A stretch of DNA of 64,000 bases, taken from NCBI RefSeq assembly GCF_900090325.1, contig NZ_FMHW01000002.1, positions 248,001 through 312,000 of the forward strand, given 5' to 3'. The position numbers were made by a program, and so were the translations under genes. The stretch is from Micromonospora pallida. GTDB lineage: Bacteria > Actinomycetota > Actinomycetes > Mycobacteriales > Micromonosporaceae. Position 1 is the first letter of the stretch. Each line of letters opens with the position of its first letter. Below, piece by piece: positions 40,665 to 48,853 of the stretch. The notes under the pieces are model-generated. The model did no database searches, was not told where the DNA came from, and saw only the letters and a list, made by a program, of their open reading frames with translations.

Positions 40665-42449
40665 TCACTGTCGATGGTCGACCAGGTCGATGAGCTGCGT
40701 GACCACCGTGTCCGGGTCGAGTACCCGGTCGAAGACGGCCACCAGCATGGTTTCCAGGTCGGGGTAGCCCAACTCCTCGGAGAGGCGCAGCAGCGGCAGG
40801 TCACTGGCCAGGCCCCGGTCGTGCCGGCGCAACGCCAGCCCGATGGTGGCCCGGCCCAGGCGGACCTTGTCGGCGATCGAGATGCCCGGCTCGGTGTGCT
40901 CGGCGAACCACCGGTTGATCTGCATCTGGGCGTGCGGCGACTTGACGAAGTCCAGCCACTCCCGGCGGGGGCCCCGGGGCACGCCGAGCGCGTCGAGACC
41001 GTTGTCGGTGGCGGTCTCGGTGAAGATCTCCACCACGTCGCCCTCTTCCAGTTCGGACGAGAGCGGCGCCAGCCGGCCGTTGATCTTCGCGGCGAGGCAC
41101 CGGTCGCCCCGCTCGGTGCCCAGCTCGTACGCCAGGTCGACCGGGGTGGCGCCGGCCGGCAGTACGACCTGCCGCCCGTCGGCGAAGACCTGGATCTGCC
41201 CGTCGGCGAGGTCGCAGCGCAGCGTCTGGAGGAACTGGTTCGGATCGGGGGCGTCCTGCTCCCAGTCCAGCACCCGGCGCAGCCAGTCCAGTTGCCGGGC
41301 GCGGAGGGTCGTCCCGTCGGCGCGGGGGAACCGGAAGTCGGCGGCTACGCCGTACTCGGCGAGACGGTGCATCTCCTCGGTGCGGATCAGCACCTCGACC
41401 GTGCGGTCCTGCGGGCCGCACACGGTGGTGTGCAGCGAGCGGTAGAGGTTGTTCTTCGGGGAGGCGATGAAGTCCTTGAAGCGGCCCGGCACCGGCCGCC
41501 AGAGCCCGTGCACCGCGCCGAGCGCGGCGTAACAGTCGGTGGCCGGGCCGTCCACCACGATCGCGATCCGGGGGAGGTCGAACGGAATCGTGTGGCCGCC
41601 GGCCACGGTGTCCTTCCAGATCGAGTAGAGGTGGCGCGGGCGGGGGGCGACGGTGGCGTCCACCTTGCTGCGACGCAGCGCGACCCGGCTCCGGGCGACC
41701 ACCTCGCGCAGGTACGCGTCCCAGCCCGGCCGGTCGTGCAGATGGCGCTGGATGCGGGTGTGTTCCTCGGGTTGCAGGTGCAGCAGGACGACGTCGTCGA
41801 GTTCCCGTTTGAGGGCCTGGATGCCGAGCCGGTCGCAGAGCGGCACCAGCACGTCGAGGGTCTTGGTGGCGATCCGGTTGCGGGACGCCGCCGAGCGGAC
41901 GCCCAGGGTACGCATGTTGTGCAGCCGGTCGGCCAGCTTGATGATCAGCACCCGGACGTCCTTGCCGGCCGCGACGATCATCTTGCGGGTGGTCTCCGCC
42001 TCGGCGGCCTTGCCGTAGAACGCCTTGTCGAACTTGGTCACCCCGTCGACCAGGTGCGCCACCTCGGGGCCGAAGTCCTCGCCGAGCGCCTGAAGGGTGT
42101 AGCGGGTGTCCTCCACCGTGTCGTGCAGCAGCGCGGCGACCAGGGTGGTGGTGTCCATGCCGAGGTCGGCGCAGATCTCGGCGACGGCCAGCGGGTGGGT
42201 GATGTACGGCTCGCCGCTCTTGCGGAACTGGCCGCGGTGCATGTTCTCCGCGATCGAGTACGCCTTGCGCAGCAACTCCGTGTCGGCGTTGGCGTGGATG
42301 CCGCGGTGGGCCCGGACGAGCGGGGTGACCGGGTCGTTCTCCGCGGTCGTCCAGGAGAGCAGCGACCGCAGTCGGCGGGCCAGCGGCAGCTCGCCGGCTG
42401 TGGGAAGGGCGCCCCCCAGGGCGGCGCCGTGTCCGGCGTCGACGTCCAC
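40665..42449 (-). CDS. short RelA/SpoT homolog (HD, synthetase, TGS; no ACT)
   Basis: A 594-residue protein. The HD hydrolase domain is intact (H85, H109-D110, E113-D114). The synthetase region has RPRHLYSIWK, CYAALGAVHGLWRPVPGRFKDFIASPK and VEVLIRTEEMHRLAEYGVAA, close to the (p)ppGpp synthetase consensus. A TGS domain follows (IQVFADGRQVVLPAGATPVDLAYELG). The C-terminal zinc-finger and ACT domains of housekeeping Rel (about 750-850 residues) are absent. GTG at 42449 has AGGAGG upstream; the frame extends to 42494. It may be a second (p)ppGpp enzyme besides the main Rel. Confidence 0.88.
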   Translation of the reverse strand: MDVDAGHGAALGGALPTAGELPLARRLRSLLSWTTAENDPVTPLVRAHRGIHANADTELLRKAYSIAENMHRGQFRKSGEPYITHPLAVAEICADLGMDTTTLVAALLHDTVEDTRYTLQALGEDFGPEVAHLVDGVTKFDKAFYGKAAEAETTRKMIVAAGKDVRVLIIKLADRLHNMRTLGVRSAASRNRIATKTLDVLVPLCDRLGIQALKRELDDVVLLHLQPEEHTRIQRHLHDRPGWDAYLREVVARSRVALRRSKVDATVAPRPRHLYSIWKDTVAGGHTIPFDLPRIAIVVDGPATDCYAALGAVHGLWRPVPGRFKDFIASPKNNLYRSLHTTVCGPQDRTVEVLIRTEEMHRLAEYGVAADFRFPRADGTTLRARQLDWLRRVLDWEQDAPDPNQFLQTLRCDLADGQIQVFADGRQVVLPAGATPVDLAYELGTERGDRCLAAKINGRLAPLSSELEEGDVVEIFTETATDNGLDALGVPRGPRREWLDFVKSPHAQMQINRWFAEHTEPGISIADKVRLGRATIGLALRRHDRGLASDLPLLRLSEELGYPDLETMLVAVFDRVLDPDTVVTQLIDLVDHRQ

Positions 42450-42577
42450 CTGGGACCTCCTCACCCCGGCTCCACGGCCGCCGGTGTCCGGCAACCGGGA
42501 GCAGGCCCACGAATCGGGCAGGACTGCACTTCTCTAACAGCCTAGTTTGAGGTGCCGTCGTCCGATCGGCCAGTTGC

Positions 42578-44332
42578 TCATGGGCGTTCGGATGAGAGTT
42601 GAGCCGAGACGGCTTGCTCGGCCTTCGCCAGCAGGTCCCGGAACCGGGCCGCACCGGCCACCGGGGAGGACCAGCCGGCGGACATCTCCACCAGCCGGGT
42701 CTCCGGTCGCTCCAACCAGGACAGGATGCGCTCGGTCTCCTCGGCGGTGGCCGCGGGCACCGGCCCGTGCCCGGCCGGCACCGTCTCAGCGGTCGCCCGG
42801 ATCAGCCGCAACGTCGGCCGTGGGTGGACGCCCGGCGGGGAGACCCCGGCCCCGGCGAGCCGGCCGTGCCGGACCAGGGCCAGCTCCCAGCCACCGTCTC
42901 GGGCGGGGCGGGCGGCGGCCAGCTCGGCGATCCGGGTCAACGCGGTAAGCCGCTGCATTCGTACCGTCGCCCGGAGCGCCGCCGCGAGCCGGGTGCGGAC
43001 CACCGCCGCCTCCTCGTACCGCTGGGCAGCGGCGAGCGCCTCGATCCGGGCCAGCAGCGCGTCCACCACCGGCCGGGGGTCGCCGGCGGTGGCGGCGCGG
43101 AACGGCAGCGCCGCGCGGTGGTCGTACTCCTCGGGGGTGATCCGGTGTTCGCAGGGCGCCGGGCAGCGACCCAGCTCGGCCAGCGCGCAGGCCGGCGTCA
43201 CGGTGCGCAGCGACAGCCGGTGGGTGCACTGGCGCAGCGGCAGCGCGTCGTGGAACGCCGCCGCCGCCAGCTCCGCCACCCGCCGGGAGCCGAACGGCCC
43301 CAGGTACGCCTCGTCGGCCGGGCCGATCTCCCGGACCACCGACAGCCTCGGGTACGGCCCCGGGGTGAGTTTGAGCCACAGCATCCGCTCGGGGAACTTC
43401 GACCGCCGGTTGTACGGCGGGGCGTGCGCGGCGATCAGCCGCAGCTCGCGCACCTCGGCCTCGAGGGAGTGGGCGCACTCGATCGCCTCCACCCGTTCGG
43501 CCGCGCCCAGCATCTCCGACATCCGGGCCCGCTTCTCGGCGGCGGTGAAGTAGCTGCGCACCCGGGTCGCGATGTCGCCGGAGGTGCCGACGTAGAGCGG
43601 TCGGCCGTCGCCGGCTCGGAAGATGTAGACCCCTGGCGCCTTGGGCAACCCCTCGGCGAGGTAACGCTTGCGGCGCTGGGTGGGGGTGACCGCCCGGGCG
43701 AACTCGATCGCCTCGCCCAGGGTGTGCACCCGGTGCCCGCCGAGCCGGCCGATCAGCCCGTGCAGCACGTCGACGGTGGCCCGGGCGTCGTCCAGCGCGC
43801 GGTGGGTGGGCTGGACGGTGGTCCGGAAGTACGCGGCGAGGGTGCCCAGCTTGCGGTTGGGCACCTCGTCCCGGGTGAGCACCCGGCGGGCGAGCGCCAC
43901 GGTGTCGAGCACCCGGGGGTTGGGCCAGCGGTACCCGTGCCTGGCGCAGGCGGCCTTGAGGAACCCGACGTCGTACGGGGCGTTGTGGGCGACCAGCACC
44001 GCGTCGCCGAGGAACTCCAGGAAACTCGGCAGCACCGTCTCGACCGGGGGCGCGGGCAGCAGCATCGCCTCGGTGATGCCGGTGAGCACGGTGATGAAGG
44101 GCGGGATCGGCTGGCCGGGGTTGACCAGAGTGCCGAGTATGCCCAGCTCCTCGCCGCCGCGGACCTTGACCGCGCCGATCTCGGTGATCCCGCCGCCGTC
44201 CGGCGTTCCGCCGGTGGTCTCCAGGTCGACCACGACGAAGGTCACCGCGTGCAGCGGGAGCGCGGGGTCCATCCCCTCGCCGGCCGGGCCCAGCCCGGCC
44301 AGCGTCTCCTGCACGTACTCCCCTGCGGTCAC
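42578..44332 (-). CDS. DEDDh exonuclease / GIY-YIG (UvrC-like) fusion nuclease
   Basis: A 584-residue protein. Residues about 25-190 are a DnaQ-like 3'-5' exonuclease: VVVDLETTGG, VAHNAPYDVGFL and HRALDDARAT supply the DEDDh residues. Residues about 215-300 are a GIY-YIG domain (GVYIFRAGDGRPLYVGTSGDIATRVRSYF), followed by UvrC-like sequence with cysteines CALAELGRCPAPCE. This architecture is conserved in actinobacteria (Rv2191 in M. tuberculosis, from memory). It probably acts in DNA repair. GTG at 44332 follows TAGCGT by seven bases. Confidence 0.9.
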   Translation of the reverse strand: MTAGEYVQETLAGLGPAGEGMDPALPLHAVTFVVVDLETTGGTPDGGGITEIGAVKVRGGEELGILGTLVNPGQPIPPFITVLTGITEAMLLPAPPVETVLPSFLEFLGDAVLVAHNAPYDVGFLKAACARHGYRWPNPRVLDTVALARRVLTRDEVPNRKLGTLAAYFRTTVQPTHRALDDARATVDVLHGLIGRLGGHRVHTLGEAIEFARAVTPTQRRKRYLAEGLPKAPGVYIFRAGDGRPLYVGTSGDIATRVRSYFTAAEKRARMSEMLGAAERVEAIECAHSLEAEVRELRLIAAHAPPYNRRSKFPERMLWLKLTPGPYPRLSVVREIGPADEAYLGPFGSRRVAELAAAAFHDALPLRQCTHRLSLRTVTPACALAELGRCPAPCEHRITPEEYDHRAALPFRAATAGDPRPVVDALLARIEALAAAQRYEEAAVVRTRLAAALRATVRMQRLTALTRIAELAAARPARDGGWELALVRHGRLAGAGVSPPGVHPRPTLRLIRATAETVPAGHGPVPAATAEETERILSWLERPETRLVEMSAGWSSPVAGAARFRDLLAKAEQAVSAQLSSERP

Positions 44333-44339
44333 GGGCGGC

Positions 44340-44345
44340 ACGCTA
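44340..44345 (-). promoter_or_regulatory. candidate -10 of a leaderless DEDDh nuclease transcript
   Basis: TAGCGT lies seven bases before the GTG at 44332. Confidence 0.4.
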
Positions 44346-44458
44346 GTGCCCCGGTGCGACACTCCGGCAACAGGTGCCCCAGGCGTTACCACGGCCTAGG
44401 ATGAGAGATCGGCTCACTCACCGGGCGGTGGGCCCGGTCGCGGTGGGAGACTTACCAC

Positions 44459-45886
44459 ATGCCCCTCACCGAGCCGTACGACGACCACCTCCCCGACCAG
44501 GGGACGGTCGCCGCTGGGCTCGACGCCACGGCCGCTGGCGAGACCACAGCCGTGCCCACACCGGAGTCGGGAGGGGCGGAACCCGAGCCGGTCCTGCCCG
44601 AACCGGTCCGGCAGCGCATCGTCGCGCTCACCGCGACGGTGCTGCCCGGCCTGCCCGCCGACGAGGTTCCGGTGCCGCTGCGCCGGGTGGCCAAGTTCGC
44701 CCCCAACCGGCGTGCCCGGCTCGGCGCAGCGGCCATCGCCGCGCAGCTCACCGCCGATCCGCTGTTCCGGCAGCGGGTCACCGCCCGGGTGCTGTCCGAC
44801 GCCGGTGACCTCGGTGCCGCCGTCCTCGAGGGGACCGCCCCGGCCGCCGCCGACCCGGTGGAGGTGGCGGCGCTGGCATACCTCGCCCGTCCGGTGGGTT
44901 GGCGTGACCTGGTCGAGGCCAGCGGCGCGGCGGTGCGTGCCGAGGCCGACAGCGCGGTCGTCGCCGAACTGGTCCGGGAGGCCGAGCAGCGGGCGACCCG
45001 GGCCGAGCACGACCGGGCCGTGGCCCGCGTCGAGGCGGAGAAGCTCCGCGACGAGTTGGCCCGGGTCCGGGACGAGTTGGGCCAGCTCCGCGAGGAACAC
45101 CGGGTGCTGGCCCGCACCTTGCGGGAGACCCAGGCCCGGGAGCGCCGGGCCAACGAACTGCTCGCCACCGAACGGGGCCGGGCCACCCGCGCCGCCGCCG
45201 ACGCCGACGCCGAGCTGCGCCGGGTCAAGACCCGGCTGGCCGAGGCGGAGGCCGTCGCCGGCGTCGCCAAGGCCAGCGCGAAGGACGCCCGGTCGGTCGA
45301 CGACGCGAGGCTCTGGCTGCTGCTGGAGACGATCGGCCAGGCGGCCGTCGGCCTCCGGCGGGAACTGGCCCTGGACCCGGTGGAGCGGCTGCCCGCCGAC
45401 TTCGTCGCCGACGCCCTCGCCGACCAGCCGGCCGCCGCCCCGGCCGGCCCGGCCGCCCGCGCCCGGGACACCGACGACCCGGCCCGGCTGGACCAGTTGC
45501 TCGCCCTGCCCAAGGCGCATCTGGTGGTGGACGGCTACAACGTGACCAAACGCGGCTTCGGCGAGATGTCCCTGGAACAGCAGCGCAAGCGCCTGATCAC
45601 CGGCCTGGGCGGGATCGCCGCGCAGACCGGGGACGAGGTCACCGTGGTCTTCGACGGCGCGGAGCGGATCCACGGGCTGCCCCCGTCGCCCCGCGGGGTG
45701 CGGGTGCTCTTCTCCCGCAAGGGGGAGACCGCCGACGACCTGATCCGCCGGCTGGTCCGGGCCGAGCCGCCGGGCCGCCCCGTGGTGGTGGTCTCCTCCG
45801 ACCGGGAGGTCGCCGACGGCGTACGCCGGCACGGCGCGTACCCCCTCGGCGCGGACGCGTTGCTGCGCCGGCTGGCCCGCTCCTGA
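44459..45886 (+). CDS. NYN domain (YacP-like) RNA-associated protein with coiled coil
   Basis: A 475-residue cytosolic protein. The N-terminal part is helical; residues about 165-275 form a long coiled coil (EKLRDELARVRDELGQLREE). The C-terminal 150 residues are a NYN/PIN-like domain (HLVVDGYNVTKRGFG, TVVFDGAERI, VVVVSSDREVADGVRRHG) with the acidic residues of the YacP/Rae1 ribonuclease fold. It probably processes RNA. GGGAG precedes the ATG. It is divergent from the DEDDh nuclease gene. Confidence 0.88.
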   Translation: MPLTEPYDDHLPDQGTVAAGLDATAAGETTAVPTPESGGAEPEPVLPEPVRQRIVALTATVLPGLPADEVPVPLRRVAKFAPNRRARLGAAAIAAQLTADPLFRQRVTARVLSDAGDLGAAVLEGTAPAAADPVEVAALAYLARPVGWRDLVEASGAAVRAEADSAVVAELVREAEQRATRAEHDRAVARVEAEKLRDELARVRDELGQLREEHRVLARTLRETQARERRANELLATERGRATRAAADADAELRRVKTRLAEAEAVAGVAKASAKDARSVDDARLWLLLETIGQAAVGLRRELALDPVERLPADFVADALADQPAAAPAGPAARARDTDDPARLDQLLALPKAHLVVDGYNVTKRGFGEMSLEQQRKRLITGLGGIAAQTGDEVTVVFDGAERIHGLPPSPRGVRVLFSRKGETADDLIRRLVRAEPPGRPVVVVSSDREVADGVRRHGAYPLGADALLRRLARS

Positions 45887-45959
45887 CCGACGCGCCGGCC
45901 CGGCGCGCGCTCCGGCTGGCGTGTCGGCCCGCGCCGCTCACGCTGCCTGGTTCTCCGGT

Positions 45960-46012
45960 GGGTTGCGGCCTGCGTCGCCCGGGTTGCGGCCCGCGTCGCC
46001 CGGGTTGCGGCC
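45960..46012. repeat. 21-bp tandem repeat (2.5 copies)
   Basis: GGGTTGCGGCCYGCGTCGCCC is present twice plus an 11-base partial copy in the short gap between convergent genes. Confidence 0.85.
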
Positions 46013-46026
46013 GGTAGCGGCCCGGG

Positions 46027-46872
46027 TCAGCGGCGCCGGACGACGATGTCGCCGAACGTGGTGTGCGCGGTGAGCTGGACGGTGGCCGCCGGCTGCTCGG
46101 GCGGGTCGCACGCCTCGAGATGGTTCGCCACGTTGCCGTGCCCGGTGCGCAGGTCGAGTCGGGCGGTGGTGCCGTCCCGCACGCCGATGTCGATCCCGCC
46201 GCGGCCGGTCCTGGCCGACACCGCGCCGGTCGAGACCTCGCCGATCCGCACGTCGCCGTTGGCGGTGGTGGCGGTCACCGTGCCCCCGGCCCGGTCCACC
46301 ACGATGTCGCCGTTGGCCGAGCTGACCCGCAGCTCACCGTCGACCGAGCCCAGGAGGTTGTCGCCGTTCGAGTTCTTGATCACCGCGTCGCCGTCGACCG
46401 CGCCCAGGCGTACCTTGCCCGATCCGGTGTTGACCCGGGCGACGCCACCGACCCGGTCGACCAGGACGTCCCCGGCGGCGGTGTCGAGCTCCAGGTCGGC
46501 GGTCCACTCGAGCTGGATGTCGCCGCAGCCGGTGCGGATCCGGCAACTGCCGAGCTGGCCCGTGCCGTGGAACGTGCCCGCCGAGGCGGTGCCCCGCAGC
46601 GTCGCGCCGGTGGGCAGGGCGATCGTCACGTCCACCGAGCCGGCCCGGCCGAACATGCCGAGCCCACGGGGGCGGGGAGCGCGGACCAGCAGTTGACCGT
46701 CGAGGTATTCGACCCGGGTCTGCTCGGCGGCCCGGACGTCGGACTCCGCGTCCGCTCGGCTGGCCCGGACCTCCACCACGGTGTCGGTGCGGTCGGTGGC
46801 GGTGATCAGGACGTGACCGGCGGCCAGGTCGACGGTGGCGGTGACGGGTGTCGGAGTGTCGAAGGTGGGCAC
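46027..46872 (-). CDS. DUF4097 beta-strand repeat protein
   Basis: A 281-residue protein of short repeating beta units (GDVLVDRVGGVARVNTGSGKVRLGAVDGDAVI, then NGDNLLGSVDGELRVSSANG), the DUF4097 adhesin-like solenoid. There is no signal peptide or membrane helix, so it is probably cytoplasmic. GAAGGGA precedes the GTG. It lies 46 bp downstream of a ribbon-helix-helix gene and is presumably co-transcribed with it. Confidence 0.88.
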   Translation of the reverse strand: MPTFDTPTPVTATVDLAAGHVLITATDRTDTVVEVRASRADAESDVRAAEQTRVEYLDGQLLVRAPRPRGLGMFGRAGSVDVTIALPTGATLRGTASAGTFHGTGQLGSCRIRTGCGDIQLEWTADLELDTAAGDVLVDRVGGVARVNTGSGKVRLGAVDGDAVIKNSNGDNLLGSVDGELRVSSANGDIVVDRAGGTVTATTANGDVRIGEVSTGAVSARTGRGGIDIGVRDGTTARLDLRTGHGNVANHLEACDPPEQPAATVQLTAHTTFGDIVVRRR

Positions 46873-46918
46873 GGGAGATCCCTTCTGGCGGGTGGACGGG
46901 GTCGGGGAGTGGGACGGG

Positions 46919-47419
46919 TCAGCGGGCCCAGCCGGTGTAGTGCTGCCCGCCCCGGGGGACCCGGCGCGGGGTGGTCCGGGCCCCGGTGACGCCGGCGGTG
47001 GCGGCGCGGACCAGCCAGGCGTTGACCGACAGGCCCTCCCTGCCGGCGGCCTCCTCGATCCGGGCCTTCAACTGCTCGGGGAGCCGGAAGTTGATCCGCG
47101 CGGTCGCGCCCTCGTCGGCTTCGGGCGAGGTCACGGTGGCGGTGGTCGTCGGGTCGTCCGGCGGGAGGTGGCCGGCCGGTGGTGGGATCACCACGAAGCC
47201 GGGCTCGCGTCCCCGTAGCCGCAGCTCGACCGAGCCCGGTGCCAGCTCGCGGGTGATCTCCTCGGTGGCGGCGGTCAGCGCGTCCAGCAGGGCGAGCCGG
47301 AACGCCGACTCCAGGGGCCCGGTCAGTCGCTCGGCGAGCGCCCGGGCCTCGTCGCCGCCGAGTTCGGCGGCGGATGCCAGCTCCTCCCGGAGCTGGTCGA
47401 CGTACGACGTCAGGTTCAT
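46919..47419 (-). CDS. ribbon-helix-helix (RHH) regulator
   Basis: A 166-residue protein whose C-terminal part (INFRLPEQLKARIEEAAGREGLSVNAWLVRA) is an Arc/HicB-type RHH DNA-binding domain. The N-terminal 70 residues are helical, perhaps for dimerisation or ligand response. It precedes the DUF4097 gene. A series of ATGGCGCCAT palindromes surrounds its own start codon and extends upstream, so autoregulation is likely. Confidence 0.87.
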   Translation of the reverse strand: MNLTSYVDQLREELASAAELGGDEARALAERLTGPLESAFRLALLDALTAATEEITRELAPGSVELRLRGREPGFVVIPPPAGHLPPDDPTTTATVTSPEADEGATARINFRLPEQLKARIEEAAGREGLSVNAWLVRAATAGVTGARTTPRRVPRGGQHYTGWAR

Positions 47420-47501
47420 GGCGCCATGATGGCATCACAATGGCGCCATCTTCAAGAGGGATGGCGTCATGGTTCAAGGCGGGTGGCGCCATGGTGGCGC
47501 G
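47418..47501. promoter_or_regulatory. phased operator array for the RHH regulator
   Basis: ATGGCGCCAT occurs at 47418 and 47440, ATGGCGTCAT at 47461 and GTGGCGCCAT at 47483: steps of 22, 21 and 22 bp, two helical turns. Half-match ATGGCATCAC lies at 47429. The first site overlaps the RHH start codon and CATCAT, a possible -10 six bases upstream of it. Confidence 0.7.
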
Positions 47502-47528
47502 AGTCGGAGGCCGGGCGGACGGGGACAA

Positions 47529-47534
47529 TAGGAT
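47529..47534 (+). promoter_or_regulatory. candidate -10 for the M48 protease operon
   Basis: TAGGAT lies about 30 bases before a short leader ORF; it is next to the RHH operator array, so the M48 operon may be under the same control. Confidence 0.35.
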
Positions 47535-47564
47535 GGATCCGCGCACGGCGGAGGGAGCAGCGGC

Positions 47565-47600
47565 ATGGGCCGGACACGGCGTGACGCGGTGGCCCGATGA
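47565..47600 (+). CDS. 11-residue leader ORF coupled to the M48 protease
   Basis: GGAGGGAG is followed seven bases later by an ATG that opens an 11-codon ORF (MGRTRRDAVAR) whose TGA overlaps the M48 start codon as ATGA. The protease start itself has no ribosome binding site, so its translation probably depends on this leader. Seen directly in the sequence; function inferred. Confidence 0.5.
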   Translation: MGRTRRDAVAR

Positions 47601-48853
47601 GTCCGCGCGGCTGGGCACTGCTCACCCTCGTGGTCCTGGGCGCCGCCCTGCTGCTCAGCGTGGCGCTGCTGATCCCGTGGAGCCGTCCGCCGGCACCCCG
47701 GGCCGACCAACTCGCCGCCTTGCGGGACCTGCCGGCCGACCAGGTGGAGCGGGCCCGCGAGTTCCGGGCCGCGCTGCGCCCCGGCGTCTGGAGCACCCTG
47801 GTCGTCGGGCTGCTGGTGGCGCTCCTGCTCGGCCTCACCCCGCTGGGCGCGCGCCTGGTCGAGTTGGCCGGGCGCCCCTTCGGCGGGCACTGGACCGCCC
47901 AGGCGCTGGTCGGTGGGCTCGCCGTGGTGCTCGTCGCCGACCTGGTCACCCTCCCGTTCGCCGCCTGGCGGCAGGCGATCCTCACCCGGTACGGGATGAG
48001 CACCAACGGCTGGGGCGGCTGGACCGCCGACCTGCTCAAGTCGTACGCCCTCAGCGCGGTCGTCGGCGCGGTCGCGCTGCTCGGCTTCTACACCGTGCTC
48101 CGGCTCGCCCCACGCTGGTGGTGGGCGTTCGGGGCGGCCGGCGCGGCCGGGCTGGTGCTGGTCCTCTCCTTCGTGCTGCCAGTCCTGGTCGAGCCGGTCT
48201 TCAACCGGTTCACCCCGATGGAACCGGGCCCGCTGCGGACGGAGGTGATGGACCTGGCCGCCCGGGACGGCGTGCCGGTCCGGGACGTGCTGGTCGCCGA
48301 CGCCTCCCGCCGGACCCGCGCGGTCAACGCCTACGTCTCCGGCTACGGGCCGACCCGCCGGATCGTCGTCTACGACACCCTGCTGCGGGAGGCGACCCCG
48401 GCGGAGGTGACCAGCGTGGTCGCCCACGAGCTGTCCCACGCCAAGCACCGGGACGTGCTGGTCGGCACGGTGATCGGCGCGCTCGGCGCCGCGCTGGCCG
48501 TGGTCGCCCTCTACCTCGTCGGCTCGTGGGGCGCGTTGCTGCGCCTGGCCGGGGTCGACTCGATCCGTGACCCCCGCGCGTTCCCGCTGCTGCTCGCCCT
48601 GGTCACCGTGGTCGGGGTGGTGAGCACACCGGCCCAGGCGTTCCTGTCCCGGCGGGTCGAGGTCCGGGCCGACGCGCACGCGCTGGCCCTCACCGGCGAC
48701 CCGGTGACCTTCGAGGCGATGCAGCGCCGGCTCTCCGGGGCGAACCTCGCCGACCCCGACCCGCCCCGCTGGGAGTACCTCTACTCGGCGTCGCACCCGT
48801 CCACCGTGGAGCGGATGGCCGCCGCCCGCGCACACGCCAGGAAGGCCAGATGA
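47597..48853 (+). CDS. M48 (Ste24/HtpX-like) membrane metalloprotease
   Basis: A 418-residue protein with about seven hydrophobic helices, zinc motif HELSH in VAHELSHAKHRD and downstream glutamate ligand in RRVEVRADAHAL. The pattern FNRFTPMEPGPLRTEV and RTRAVNAYVSGYGPTRRIVVYDTLL matches Ste24-type CAAX proteases (peptidase M48A). It would cleave membrane or prenylated proteins. ATG at 47597 overlaps the leader ORF stop; its own stop overlaps the pimB start (ATGA). Confidence 0.9.
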   Translation: MSPRGWALLTLVVLGAALLLSVALLIPWSRPPAPRADQLAALRDLPADQVERAREFRAALRPGVWSTLVVGLLVALLLGLTPLGARLVELAGRPFGGHWTAQALVGGLAVVLVADLVTLPFAAWRQAILTRYGMSTNGWGGWTADLLKSYALSAVVGAVALLGFYTVLRLAPRWWWAFGAAGAAGLVLVLSFVLPVLVEPVFNRFTPMEPGPLRTEVMDLAARDGVPVRDVLVADASRRTRAVNAYVSGYGPTRRIVVYDTLLREATPAEVTSVVAHELSHAKHRDVLVGTVIGALGAALAVVALYLVGSWGALLRLAGVDSIRDPRAFPLLLALVTVVGVVSTPAQAFLSRRVEVRADAHALALTGDPVTFEAMQRRLSGANLADPDPPRWEYLYSASHPSTVERMAAARAHARKAR

